A stretch of 64,000 bases of DNA from Nostoc sp. KVJ3 (GTDB lineage Bacteria > Cyanobacteriota > Cyanobacteriia > Cyanobacteriales > Nostocaceae), in contig NZ_WWFG01000001.1 in the NCBI RefSeq assembly GCF_026127265.1, positions 496,001 through 560,000 on the forward strand, written 5' to 3'. How positions within the stretch are numbered: the stretch's first letter is position 1; every line of letters begins with the position of its first letter. This document shows, piece after piece, positions 1 through 10,300 of the stretch. The notes below the pieces were generated by a model. It worked only from the letters and a program-made list of their open reading frames with translations. It made no database searches and had not been told where the DNA came from. A program made the position numbers and the translations under genes.

Positions 1-6
1 ATAAAA

Positions 7-2988
7 CTACATATCTTTTTCTAATAGTTCTAACTGCTGAAACATAATAGAAATTTGACCATTTATTATTTTCTTAATCCGACGATCGCATTTTTCAATT
101 TTGTCATTCAAATAGAGAATATTATTTTGCTGTGATTCAAAAAGCAAATTTTGTGATTTCTTTTCCAGATAATTGAACTGAGCGTCATCTTTTTGATTCT
201 GCGACTTTTGATTATTATTGTCTTTTCCATTCAATATATTTGACTTATTAACTCTAGGAGACTCAACCCAATATTTGTTTCGTTCAAAAGGGTAAGTCGG
301 TAAAGGAAGGCGATGATATTTTTGATTGGCATAAAATCCTGACCAATCTACTTGTATACCATACAGCCATAAATGTCCCAGAGTATTTAATAAGAATGCA
401 ACATCAGATTGTTGTTCGTGGGGATGACCTATAGAGCAAAGCACCAACTTTTCCTGGACTTGTTGTTTAGTTAAAGTACTTAAAGTCCGACCAGAACCAA
501 CTTCTAAAAAAATCCGATTTGGCTGTTTGCACAATTCATTAATGCCATCAGCAAAGCGGACTGACGACTGCAAATGTTTAGCCCAATAACTCTTATCTGT
601 TGCCTCATCTGGAGTAATCCAAGTGCCAGTTACGTTAGATAAAAAAGGAATTTTTGGAGGATTAAGATTGACTTTTGCCAAGAATTTAGTAAATGGCTCA
701 ATAATAGAGTCCATCATCTGAGAATGAAATGCGTGGGAAGTATGCAGAGAACGACAGTCAATCCCTTGCTTGGTTAAGCGGTTTTGCAAATCTTCAATCT
801 CTGCGCTTAGTCCAGAAACTACACAACGCTCTGGTGCATTGATTGCCGCTAAGGAGAGTTTATCACCTAGCATCTGCGTAACTTTTTTCTCTGATAGCGC
901 TACAGCCAACATTGCCCCTGAAGGTAGTTTTTGCATCAGTTGTCCACGAGTAGCAACTAACATCAATGCATCCGCCAAAGAAAATACCCCAGCTAAACAA
1001 GCAGCGACATATTCACCCATACTGTGGCCAATCATTGCACTAGGATACACTTTCGTAGCTATCCACAATTGTGCTAGAGCATATTCAATTACGAATAACG
1101 CCGGCTGAGTAATGTGAGTTTGTCGCAACTGCTGAGTAGCCGATTCGGTCTGTTCTGCGAGGGGATAAAGAATAGTGCGTAAGTCTAACCCTAAAATAGG
1201 TTTAAGTTGTTCACAGCAATCATCAACCTGTTCCCGAAAAATTGGCTGAGTTTGGTATAGTTCTCGACCCATATTTACATACTGAGATCCCTGACCAGGA
1301 AACATAAAAACAACTTCTGGCTCACTTGGTTCTTGATAGTGCGTGAGAACTCGTTGCGAGTCTTTGGTTTCTAAAACTTTGATTGCATCATCAATATCTT
1401 GACAAACTACCATCCGCCGATAGTCAAAAGCTCGACGACCTACCCCCAGAGTGTAAGCAACATCAGCTAAATTTAAATCGGGATGCTGTTTGAGGTGATT
1501 AGCCAGATTTGCCGTAGCTGCTTCTAACGCTGATTCCGTTTTTGCAGAAACAATCAACAGATGATATTTCCTCCCCTGCTCCTCCTGCTTCTCTACCGGG
1601 GCTTCCTCTAGAATTACATGAGCGTTCGTGCCACCAATACCAAAGGAACTAACCCCTGCGCGTCTAGGATGTCCGTTTGATTTCCATTCGGAAAGTTTGT
1701 CATTAACGTAAAAAGGACTGTTAGCAAAATCAATCTGGGGTGATGGTTCTTGAAAGTGCAAACTAGGCGGTATTTGCTTGTGTTTAAGCGCAAGAACAGT
1801 CTTGATTAAACCTGCAACACCAGCTGCGGTATCTAAATGGCCGATATTTGTTTTTACCGAACCAATGGCGCAGAAATTCTTTTTCTGAGTTCTGGCGCGA
1901 AAAGATTTAGTTAACGCGGCAATTTCAATCGGATCTCCTAAAATTGTGCCGGTGCCATGAGCCTCTACATAACTGACCATATCAGGTTCGATTCTGCTGA
2001 TGGCTAGAGCTTCAGCAATCACCTTGGCTTGACCATCAATACTAGGAGCCGTATAGCCAATTTTGGCAGAACCATCATTATTAATGGCAGAACCTTTGAT
2101 TACAGCATGAATATGATCTTGATCTGCGATCGCATCTGCCAATCGTTTTAAAATAACTATACCCACACCATCACCGCCAACAGTTCCTTGCGCTTTGGCA
2201 TCAAAGGCGCGGCAATGTCCATCAGGAGACAAAATTCCACCCTCTTGATAAGCATAGCCAGTCTTTTGTAAGTTAGTTATAGAAACTCCACCAGCCAAAG
2301 TTATATCACATTCACGATCTATTAAACTTTGGCAAGCTAAATGAACAGCAACCAAAGAACTAGAACATCCAGTTTGAACAGTGATAGCTGAACCTTTTAA
2401 GTCTAATTTATAAGCAACTCGTGTAGTGAGATTATCTGTACGATTGTGATGTCTAATTTGGTCAAAACCAACAAATTTTATTAATTCAGTATTGCAAAAA
2501 AGATTGAATAAAAAGTAACTACTAATACTAGCACTACCATAAACACTAATTCGGCCTTGATAACTTTTAGAATCATAGCCAGCACTTTCCAGAGCTTGCC
2601 AAGCTGTTTCTAAAAAGAGGCGTTGCTGTGGATCAATTATTTCTGCTGTCTTGGGAGAGTAATCAAAGAATGCAGCATCAAATAATTCTATATCTTCCAA
2701 TACAGCATTTGCTTTGACATAATTTTGTTCATTCAGTGTAGTTCCATCTACCCCCATAGATTCCAGTTCTTGGTCTGAAAAAAATGAAATTGCTTCCAAC
2801 CCATCTCGGAGATTATGCCAAAAAATATCAAGATTCCTAGCTTTAGGGAACCGTCCAGACATACCGATAATAGCTATATCTAAATCACCTATTTGATTTT
2901 GCGTTTCTCCGCTATCCATCTTGCTAATGTTTCCTTCTTGATGATTTGCATTCGTGGCGATTAAGCTTTTCATAGTAATCATAAACAA
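7..2988 (-). CDS. Type I polyketide synthase, KS-AT, no ACP
   Basis: Predicted to add one malonate unit to the peptidyl chain delivered by the upstream NRPS. The ketosynthase occupies about residues 36-460, with the active Cys in TGCSSSL (about 206) and the catalytic His residues in EAHGTGT (about 341) and NIGHLD (about 382). The acyltransferase spans about 540-860, with GHSMGE (about 654) and HAFH (about 751), the malonyl-type signature. After the post-AT linker (LPLPTYPFERNKYW) only about 80 residues remain, ending in a predicted helix (QISIMFQQLELLEKDM). No ACP, KR, DH or TE is present, so a carrier domain must come from another gene, perhaps just left of the window. The TTG start at 2988 has AGG seven bases upstream; ATG codons at 2982 and 2973 are alternatives. 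It is the last visible gene of the leftward siderophore operon. Confidence 0.9.
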   Translation of the reverse strand: MFMITMKSLIATNANHQEGNISKMDSGETQNQIGDLDIAIIGMSGRFPKARNLDIFWHNLRDGLEAISFFSDQELESMGVDGTTLNEQNYVKANAVLEDIELFDAAFFDYSPKTAEIIDPQQRLFLETAWQALESAGYDSKSYQGRISVYGSASISSYFLFNLFCNTELIKFVGFDQIRHHNRTDNLTTRVAYKLDLKGSAITVQTGCSSSLVAVHLACQSLIDRECDITLAGGVSITNLQKTGYAYQEGGILSPDGHCRAFDAKAQGTVGGDGVGIVILKRLADAIADQDHIHAVIKGSAINNDGSAKIGYTAPSIDGQAKVIAEALAISRIEPDMVSYVEAHGTGTILGDPIEIAALTKSFRARTQKKNFCAIGSVKTNIGHLDTAAGVAGLIKTVLALKHKQIPPSLHFQEPSPQIDFANSPFYVNDKLSEWKSNGHPRRAGVSSFGIGGTNAHVILEEAPVEKQEEQGRKYHLLIVSAKTESALEAATANLANHLKQHPDLNLADVAYTLGVGRRAFDYRRMVVCQDIDDAIKVLETKDSQRVLTHYQEPSEPEVVFMFPGQGSQYVNMGRELYQTQPIFREQVDDCCEQLKPILGLDLRTILYPLAEQTESATQQLRQTHITQPALFVIEYALAQLWIATKVYPSAMIGHSMGEYVAACLAGVFSLADALMLVATRGQLMQKLPSGAMLAVALSEKKVTQMLGDKLSLAAINAPERCVVSGLSAEIEDLQNRLTKQGIDCRSLHTSHAFHSQMMDSIIEPFTKFLAKVNLNPPKIPFLSNVTGTWITPDEATDKSYWAKHLQSSVRFADGINELCKQPNRIFLEVGSGRTLSTLTKQQVQEKLVLCSIGHPHEQQSDVAFLLNTLGHLWLYGIQVDWSGFYANQKYHRLPLPTYPFERNKYWVESPRVNKSNILNGKDNNNQKSQNQKDDAQFNYLEKKSQNLLFESQQNNILYLNDKIEKCDRRIKKIINGQISIMFQQLELLEKDM

Positions 2989-3177
2989 GTATTTTCCTCT
3001 CTCTATCTCTCCCTCCTATCTCTGTGTTCTCTGCGCGGCAGTCGCTCATGGGGGAAACCACGCCAGATGCTCCACTTGGGGAGACCCCAAGACTGCGCTG
3101 CCTTGTCTCTGTAGTTCGTTCTTCTTCCTATTATGTTTTAGCGCCTCTTCATACAATTAGTATTAAATAAAATAATT
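2989..3177. repeat. Intergenic dispersed repeat between PKS and NRPS genes
   Basis: The 189-bp gap holds a C/T-rich segment (tctctgtgttctctgcgcgg), a motif type seen again near 6,443 and 23,400, followed by a partly self-complementary stretch around cttggggagaccccaag. This looks like a cyanobacterial small dispersed repeat. No ORF is supported. Confidence 0.5.
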
Positions 3178-3930
3178 TTACCGATATTGCGCTCTTGACT
3201 GCCTAGAAGTAGTGCGACTTTCAGCGCGTTGAGTACTTTCCTCAAAAGAAGATATTTCAATCTGTTTATGCGTTAAATATTTAGCCAAGGAGTTAATAGT
3301 TGGATATTCAAATAAATTAAGAACTGATATATCTGTGGGAAAAACTTCTCTGAGTTTGGCATGAACTTGCACAAGCAATAATGAATGACCACCAATATCA
3401 AAGAAATTATCATGAATGCCCACCTTTTCAACATGAAGCATCTGTTCCCAGATATTAACAATGGTTTGCTCTACCTCAGTTTGCGGTGGTTCATAAGTTG
3501 CTGCCAATTCTGGGCGATCGCCATTTGATTCTGGGAGCGCATTATGATTAACTTTACCATTAGATGTTAGTGGCAAAGCCTTTAACATGATGAAAGTTGA
3601 GGGCATCATGTATTCTGGTAGTTTCTCCCTGAGAAATCTTTGCAATTCGCTAACATTGAGTGTTTGCTTAGAAACAAGGTAGGCTACTAAGGATTTATTG
3701 CGATCGCTTTCCCGAACTACCACTACAGCCTGTTGCACTTGCGGATGTTGAGACAGGATGGTTTCAATTTCTCCAAGTTCAATGCGGAAGCCCCTAATTT
3801 TTACTTGGCGATCGACTCGTCCAATAAATTCGATATTGCCGTCAGGTAAGTAACGAGCTATATCACCAGTTTTATATAAACGCGAACCCGTCTCTGCAAA
3901 AGGATTGGGAATAAACTTTTCTGCTGTCAA
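3178..3930 (-). CDS. NRPS module, 3' part after frameshift (A-domain C-terminus and PCP)
   Basis: Continuation of the NRPS gene at 3957-6377, in another frame. It carries the end of the adenylation domain (YKTGDIARYLPDG, KIRGFRIELGEIE, and the A10 lysine in LTSNGKVNHN), then a peptidyl carrier domain with the phosphopantetheine serine in DNFFDIGGHSLL, then a short polar tail. It lacks any recognition domains of its own and begins inside conserved A-domain sequence, so it is not an independent gene; the nominal TTG start is arbitrary. Homology in this frame extends back to the C-run at 3984-3987. Adding one base there would fuse it to the upstream part and give a complete interface/C-like-A-PCP protein of about 1,065 residues. 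The PCP would hold the second Asp and pass it to the KS-AT protein downstream. Confidence 0.8.
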   Translation of the reverse strand: MTAEKFIPNPFAETGSRLYKTGDIARYLPDGNIEFIGRVDRQVKIRGFRIELGEIETILSQHPQVQQAVVVVRESDRNKSLVAYLVSKQTLNVSELQRFLREKLPEYMMPSTFIMLKALPLTSNGKVNHNALPESNGDRPELAATYEPPQTEVEQTIVNIWEQMLHVEKVGIHDNFFDIGGHSLLLVQVHAKLREVFPTDISVLNLFEYPTINSLAKYLTHKQIEISSFEESTQRAESRTTSRQSRAQYR

Positions 3931-3956
3931 ATCAGGCTGATTCAGATAACCTCTAG

Positions 3957-6377
3957 CTAACCCTGCACCACCGATGTATAACTCCCCGATACGCCAATGG
4001 GTACTGGTTGTAGTTGCTCATCCAGCAAATAAATCTGCGTATTGGCAAGTGGACGACCAAGGGGTACTGTTTGTGTATGATTTTGCTGATTTTCAACTGC
4101 AAAGGTAGTAACCCCCACGGTGGCTTCTGTAGGCCCGTAGTGATTGAAGATTAAACTGGATGGTGCTTGCTGTTGAATCTGCTCAATAAGTTGCCAACTT
4201 GCAGCTTCACCACCCAAAATTAGCTGCTGGCGGGGCAAGATGGAATCGAATGGTGCAGAGGACAGAAGAGTGGCGAGGTGAGAGGGGACAATTTTGAGGC
4301 AGTCGATGGGATGGTTGTGGCAGTATTTTGCCAAAATTGCGGAGTCAGTAGCACACTCGGCGGATAATATATGCAGACATCCGCCAGTAGAAAGAGCGGC
4401 AAAAATCACGGTGTTACCCAAGTCAGCAGCCAAGGTAGAAACAGTGGCAAAGTTGTTTGTTGCTGAGAAGTCTAACCTCTGTGTAATTCCGTGAAGGTAA
4501 TTCAGCAGTTGTCGGTGTTCGATCGCAACTCCTTTCGGTTTACCAGTAGAGCCAGAGGTGAACAAGACATAAACTAAATTCTGGGCTGTCACTTCACTGG
4601 TGGGATTTTCATTTTTGCACTGAGCAATGCTATCCCAATCTGTATCTAAGCAGACTATCTGTGCTACATCTATTGGCAGACTATCGACTAATCGCTGTTG
4701 TGTCAAGATCAGTGGTATTTCGATATCCTGCAATCGGCTAGCAAAACCTTCCTTGGGTAAGGCTGGATCTAGCGGTAGATAGGCTCCACCAGCTTTCAGG
4801 ATACCCAAAAGTCCAATAATCATCAAGAGCGATCGCTCTGTGCAAAGTCCTACTACAACTTCCGGCTTGACTCCTCGCTGCTGTAAATAGTCGGCAAGCT
4901 GATTGGCTTTGCTGTTCAGCTGTGCGTAAGTTAATTGCTGGTTTTCAAAGACAACGGCAATTTTATCCGGTGTTTTTTGGACTTGTGCTTCAAATAATTC
5001 GTGAATACATATATTTTGTGTCTTGTCAATATTTGTTTGGTTAAACTCGAATAATAGCTGTTGGCGATCGCTTGGGCTGAGAATTTCTAATCGGCTAATT
5101 TTCTCTTCGGGATTAGCAGTTACACTATTTAATAAAGATTGAAATTGTCTGGCTATACGTTCAATAGTATCAGCTGCAAAATAATTTATATCGTAGTAGA
5201 ACTCTGTAGTTAAATAATCCTCGCGTTGAGTACAAGTAAGTTTTACTTTAAATTGTTCAATACAATTGAAATATTGCTCAAGAGAAAATGATACGTCGCC
5301 AGCAAAGAGTTTTTCTGGTATCTGCTCAAACTCGAAACCGATGGGAAAAGCTAGCTGATGATGATTTTCTATCGGTTCGGGTACAAAATAATCTTGCCAT
5401 TCTGCATTAGCTTCTATAGTCTGATTAGTTAGTTCTACAATTTCTTGAAAGCGTAAATCTGGTGTGAAATGGCTATTAATTGGCAACCAAGTAGCAACAA
5501 GTCCTAATAAGTTGTATAGTTCTTCATAGTCTCTGCGATCGCTAGCCATACCAATCACGATATTTGGCTCTCCTGTAAATCGCCAAATCAGCGTTTGCCA
5601 GCAAGCTAGCAAGACAACAGCAGTGGAAGTATTATATTTTTTAGCTAAGGTGGAAATCTTGGCTGTCACATCAGGGGTAATCTTTAATCGACAGCAGTCT
5701 ATCTCAAACTTTGATGGCTGTAATGGCTGGCTCTCAAAAGGTAACTTCAACGAAGCGAGTGGAGAAAACTTTTCCTCATGCCAGTATTTTTTAGCTGCTT
5801 CTGCCTCTTCATCTACAAGTAATTGATTTTGCCATTCTGAGAATTGCAGATATTGTACAACTTCTTCTGATAGTCTGTCATCTTGCAAACAGGCAGAGTA
5901 TGAATTACTGATTTCAGTTACCAGATTCTTGAGTGTCCAGGTATCGGCACAAATTGAAGGTAGACTAATAAGTAAAATGTATTTGTTTACTGATAGCGTC
6001 AGTAGAGATATATCTAATAGTGTCTTATGCTCAAAGTTTAAAGTAAGAGCTGCTGCTTGCAAAATCTCTGCAATTTTAATTGAGATTTCCTTGGGTTCAC
6101 AATGACTAAGATTGATGTTATTCCACGATAGAATACTGCTATTTTTTACATCCATCACCGGAATTTTCATTCCAGCTAGGCAGTGAAAAGTTGTACGCAA
6201 AATTCCATGTTTAATAATGACTTGTTGTAAAGCTGCTTGTAATACTTCTTGTTTGAGATTGCCTTCAAGAAGAAGGGTACATTGAGCAACACAAGCTGAA
6301 CTATACTGCTGTAATGACCAAAGACGCTTCTGTTGAGGGGAAAGCCGAAAGCCTTGAGTTACTTGATGATTTGGCAT
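3957..6377 (-). CDS. NRPS module, 5' part: interface/C-like domain and Asp-type A domain
   Basis: Residues 1 to about 430 form a condensation-like domain in which the HHxxxDG motif is replaced (LPSICADTW, about 142), so it is probably not catalytic. Such domains occur as interface domains that recruit aspartyl beta-hydroxylases in beta-hydroxy-Asp siderophore synthetases. The A domain follows (SGSTGKPKG at about 607). I read the ten pocket positions as D-L-T-K-I-G-H-V-G-K, matching the known Asp code apart from conservative changes; the final lysine lies in the frameshifted 3' part. The frame breaks in the G4/C4 run at 3984-3987, and the ORF ends about ten codons later. The preceding gene product ends in a real C domain plus a TauD-type hydroxylase, which would supply condensation and hydroxylation for this module. 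Confidence 0.85.
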   Translation of the reverse strand: MPNHQVTQGFRLSPQQKRLWSLQQYSSACVAQCTLLLEGNLKQEVLQAALQQVIIKHGILRTTFHCLAGMKIPVMDVKNSSILSWNNINLSHCEPKEISIKIAEILQAAALTLNFEHKTLLDISLLTLSVNKYILLISLPSICADTWTLKNLVTEISNSYSACLQDDRLSEEVVQYLQFSEWQNQLLVDEEAEAAKKYWHEEKFSPLASLKLPFESQPLQPSKFEIDCCRLKITPDVTAKISTLAKKYNTSTAVVLLACWQTLIWRFTGEPNIVIGMASDRRDYEELYNLLGLVATWLPINSHFTPDLRFQEIVELTNQTIEANAEWQDYFVPEPIENHHQLAFPIGFEFEQIPEKLFAGDVSFSLEQYFNCIEQFKVKLTCTQREDYLTTEFYYDINYFAADTIERIARQFQSLLNSVTANPEEKISRLEILSPSDRQQLLFEFNQTNIDKTQNICIHELFEAQVQKTPDKIAVVFENQQLTYAQLNSKANQLADYLQQRGVKPEVVVGLCTERSLLMIIGLLGILKAGGAYLPLDPALPKEGFASRLQDIEIPLILTQQRLVDSLPIDVAQIVCLDTDWDSIAQCKNENPTSEVTAQNLVYVLFTSGSTGKPKGVAIEHRQLLNYLHGITQRLDFSATNNFATVSTLAADLGNTVIFAALSTGGCLHILSAECATDSAILAKYCHNHPIDCLKIVPSHLATLLSSAPFDSILPRQQLILGGEAASWQLIEQIQQQAPSSLIFNHYGPTEATVGVTTFAVENQQNHTQTVPLGRPLANTQIYLLDEQLQPVPIGVSGSYTSVVQG
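3984..3987 (-). other. Frameshift site in NRPS gene (C4 run)
   Basis: Reading leftward, the A domain runs ...PVPIGVSG and should continue ELYIGGAGLARGYL. The coding strand has four G where five would keep frame; with four, translation goes to SYTSVVQG and stops. One missing base restores an uninterrupted module. Either a true mutation or a homopolymer sequencing error. Confidence 0.85.
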
Positions 6378-6442
6378 ATATTTTTCATTATTTTTCTCGA
6401 AGAAAATACAATATCGCTGAGTTCTGAAAAGATAATTTTTTA

Positions 6443-6479
6443 ATCGAACCGCAGAGACGCAGAGAACACAGAGAGATAA
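6443..6479. repeat. Copy of a recurrent intergenic repeat
   Basis: The segment beginning aaccgcagagacgcagagaa is the reverse complement of the C/T-rich repeat seen around 23,405-23,435 and in part at 3,005-3,040. It lies between the NRPS and methyltransferase genes. No other feature is visible in this 147-bp gap. Confidence 0.5.
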
Positions 6480-6524
6480 GAAATAGAGATTTTTAGAAAT
6501 GATTTAGGAGTGCTATATACTTAT

Positions 6525-7343
6525 CTAAATTTGCGGTTTATGACAAATAATACAAGCAGTCTCGGAGGCTTTTTTTACTTCCAGATCGCGGTTAATATCA
6601 TATATATTAATTTCTGTGAATCCCACTTTTTCCAGAGCTATTTTAACCTCTGCTGCGGAATAAGCTTTTAAGAAAAAGCTTCTATCTAAACGTTGCCAGT
6701 TGCCATTTATCAATTCAAATCTAGTAGTATCTTTTCGACCTATTTTGATATTTTGATCGTAGCTCCATATATCAACCCAAACATTATCATCTTTTACACC
6801 TCCACCAGACTCATTATTTTTCCAATTTGATTCACACAATTCTTCCAGATATAATTCAAAGGCAAATATACCATTTTCTAGCAAGGCATCATACACGTTT
6901 TGGAATGCATTCTCTAATTCTTCAGTGCTAAGGATATAATTCAGAACAACATCTGTCGAAATAACTGCATGAAAAGTTGGTGGTAATTTAAAATAACGGG
7001 CATCATCTAGAATAAACTCAGCATTTGGTGCATTCTCACGAGCAATATTAAGCATTGCTTCAGAGCTATCAAGCCCAGTTACTTGATAACCTCTTTTTAT
7101 TAGCCGTTGGGCAACTTGTCCTGTACCGCAACCGAGGTCAAAAATATGCGCTTCTTCTGGAATATTTTTGAGGATTAATTTATCTATACACTCCAGCACT
7201 ATGTCGTGGCGTTCTAGTGGGCTTTTTAAGTCGTAGATAGAAGCGATCGCATCATGATTAGTATTGCGTTCTTGGGAAGGTATCAAGTATTCATCCTCCT
7301 TGAAATTAAATTTATTTCTAGTTTTAAAATTCTTATTTATCAA
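6525..7343 (-). CDS. Class I SAM-dependent methyltransferase
   Basis: A 272-residue protein with a Rossmann methyltransferase fold: motif I IFDLGCGTG, the acidic strand-2 motif VTGLDSSEAM, and the motif II region ARYFKLPPTFHAVIST. The only plausible start is the TTG at 7343, since there is no Met before residue 90 or so. It overlaps the 3' end of the large NRPS gene by 11 bp, suggesting translational coupling. Its position between two NRPS genes implies methylation of the siderophore or an intermediate (O- or N-methylation; the substrate cannot be read from sequence). This is separate from the N-methyltransferase domain inside the NRPS. Confidence 0.8.
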   Translation of the reverse strand: MINKNFKTRNKFNFKEDEYLIPSQERNTNHDAIASIYDLKSPLERHDIVLECIDKLILKNIPEEAHIFDLGCGTGQVAQRLIKRGYQVTGLDSSEAMLNIARENAPNAEFILDDARYFKLPPTFHAVISTDVVLNYILSTEELENAFQNVYDALLENGIFAFELYLEELCESNWKNNESGGGVKDDNVWVDIWSYDQNIKIGRKDTTRFELINGNWQRLDRSFFLKAYSAAEVKIALEKVGFTEINIYDINRDLEVKKASETACIICHKPQI

Positions 7344-10300
7344 CCATTTCTGCCATTGCTACAACAACTTTACGAGAACCTATATATGGATTTCTCCCGT
7401 GGGCAGTTAGCATATTATCTAACATCAAAATATCGTTTTTTTGCCAAGTAAAGCTAGTCTGAGACTGCTGATAAACTTCATTTATTTCTGCAATAACTGA
7501 GTCTTCTATAGGAGTACCGTCTCCGTAATAAACATTACGTGGTAGCTTTTTATCTCCAAAGGTAGACAATAAAGATTCTCGAACTTCTGCATCTAAGTAC
7601 GCTATATGGTGTAACTGAATTTGATTAAAGAATACAGACTCACTCGTTTTTGGATGTACTGCTAAAGCCGGACGAATTTGGCGCGTAATCAGACTGTTAT
7701 TATCATACCATTGAAAATCAATTTTAGTCCGACGACAATAATTTTCTACAGTAGATTTATCGTCGGTACGGAAGAACTTTTGCCAGCTTACATCCAGACC
7801 ATTTGTGTAGTGACGGACATACATTAATTGTTTTCTATCTAATCTTTCTCGCAGCTTGGGATTAATTATTTTGTAGGCTTTACGACAGTCTATAATCGGC
7901 GTTTCTCCACCTTGTTGTGCTGGTTGCACGCAGAAAAACCAAATTTTCAGAGGCCACTGATTTAAATGAGAGCTTTCATTATGGAAAAGGATTGCTTTAT
8001 CAGATGGATAAGGCGTAGAACCATAAACTTTACCACCTTCTCCAGTCCGAGGTAAATCACCATAATCACCAAATAAGTCGGGAGAAATTGCTTGAGCAAA
8101 ACTTTCAAATTCTGAAACTGACTCTACATTAAAACCTCGGAACAATATTGCTCCATGCTTTAATAATTCTGTTTGGAGAAACTCATGATTAGTTTTAGCC
8201 CAAGCTATCAAATCAATATCGTCGGTAGTAGGCTGAATTACGAGAGGAAATGTTTGCCCTGGTTGGAAATAATTAGTTTTTACCAATCTTTCTGGTAATA
8301 AGCTAATAGCCTGTGGAATAATACCGATTAACTTTTTCTGATTAAAAGCTCTGCGCTCTTTTTTTTGTGTAGCTTGTTGTTTTATTTCAGCTTCGGTAAG
8401 CATTTCTAAGCTACCAATTCGAGCATCAGGTTGTGAAATTATACTGTTAATAAGTGTCTGGAAGTGACCAGTCATGCGGGTGATAGTTGTGGCATCAAAT
8501 AAGTCAGAGTTGTATTGCCACTTACCTAAAATTCCTTGCTCTGTTTCTGTAACAAATAGGGCTAAATCAAACCTAGCTACTTTGTGTTCAATTTCCAACA
8601 AACTTAAGGTCAGTCCTGTTAATTCTAAAGGTGGCATGGGCGCATTTTGGAGGACAAATAATACCTGAAATAATGGCGGAGTGTTGCTTAAATTCCGCTC
8701 AGGTTGTAGAGCTTTTACTAATTCCTCAAAAGGTAAGTCTTGATGAGCATAAGCTCCTAATGATATTTGACGCACTCGCCCAAGCAAGTCCCGAAAACTT
8801 GGATTCCCACTCAAGTCGGTGCGTAAGACAAGCAGATTCACAAAGAAACCAATCAATAATTCAGTTTCAGCTAAGTTACGGTTAGCAACATCAGTGCCAA
8901 CAACAATGTCATCTTGATTTGTGTAGCGTTGTAGCAACACCTGAAATGTTGCTAGCAAGGTCATAAATAAGGTGACACCCTGCTTGCGTGAGAGGGTTTG
9001 CAGTGCTAAGTAATCTTGAGAAGAAATTACAAAAGATTGAGAACCACCCCTATGGGTTTTAATGTCTGCGCGTGGACGATCTGATAATTGCATTACAGGG
9101 AGGTTGTTACCTAATTGTTGCTTCCAGTAGGCGAGTTGAGTTTCCAGTACCTCTCCTTGTAACCACTGTCTTTGCCAAACAGCAAAGTCTACATACTGGA
9201 TGGGTAATTCTGGAAGTGGAGAGGGTTTACCACTACAAAAAGCTTGGTAAAGTGCTGTCACCTCACGCACTAACACACCAATTGACCAACCATCAGAGGC
9301 AATGTGGTGCATGGTCACTAGCACTATATGTTCTTGTTCACTAAGGTGCAGTAATTTCACCCGCAGTAGAAGGTCACTTTTGAGGTCAAAGGTTTGTTGC
9401 GCCTCGACCAATGCCAGTTGTTTGACAGTAGTATCTTGTTGCACAAAAGGTAACTCACTCAGGTCGATTACTGACAAGGGTAGTGCTGTGAGTGGTGAGA
9501 TGATTGCCACGGGTCGCCCTTGTACTGTGTTGAAATTAGTTCGCAAAGCTTCGTGGCGGCATAGAATTTCGTTAAAACTCTTCTGTAGTGCTGTTAAGTT
9601 CAACTGCCCCTCTAAGCGAATAGCAGTAGGCATATTGTATGAAGGGCTTTTTGGATCTAACTGGGTAAGAAACCATAGTCTCTGTTGGGCAAAAGATAGC
9701 GGTAACTCTTGTGAGCGTGAAATCCGCTCAATGTTTGCTGTTTCGAGTCCATTGCCTGCCTTTGTGGCTTTTTCAATGTCCTTAGCTAGCCCTGCTATTG
9801 TGGGCTTCTCAAACAGGCGACGTAAGGGAAGCTCTACCTGAAAAACTTGCCGCACTAGGGAAATTACACGAGTAGCTAGAAGAGAGTGCCCGCCTAATTC
9901 AAAGAAGTTATTGTGAATGCCTACTTTATCAAGATCGAGAACATCTACCCAGATTCCGGTTAGTATCTCCTCAACGGGGGTAGAAGGAGCCACAAAGATG
10001 TCTTCCAACTCAACCGTAAGACCAGATGCTGACAGCGATCGCCTGTCCACTTTACCATTAGGTGTCAGTGGCAGTGCCTCTAGTGTTACAAAAGCCGAGG
10101 GAACCATATACTCAGGCAGTTTCTCCTGTAGAAAACGGCGTAGCTGTGGCACCAGATCGCGAGTCCATTTTGGCTTCAAAGGATTATTGGCATAAAAAGT
10201 CCAAGGTTTGGGGCGAACTGTTTCACCAGGGAAAGAAGGAACTATTTTTTGAAAATCCGCTAACTGAACCGTCGGGCATCGTGTTAGTATCACATCGTAA

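Noticed and set aside
9302..9841. Antisense ORF of 179 codons inside the large NRPS gene
   Set aside because: Opposes conserved C and PCP domain sequence; a frame shadow with Ser/Arg-rich random composition.
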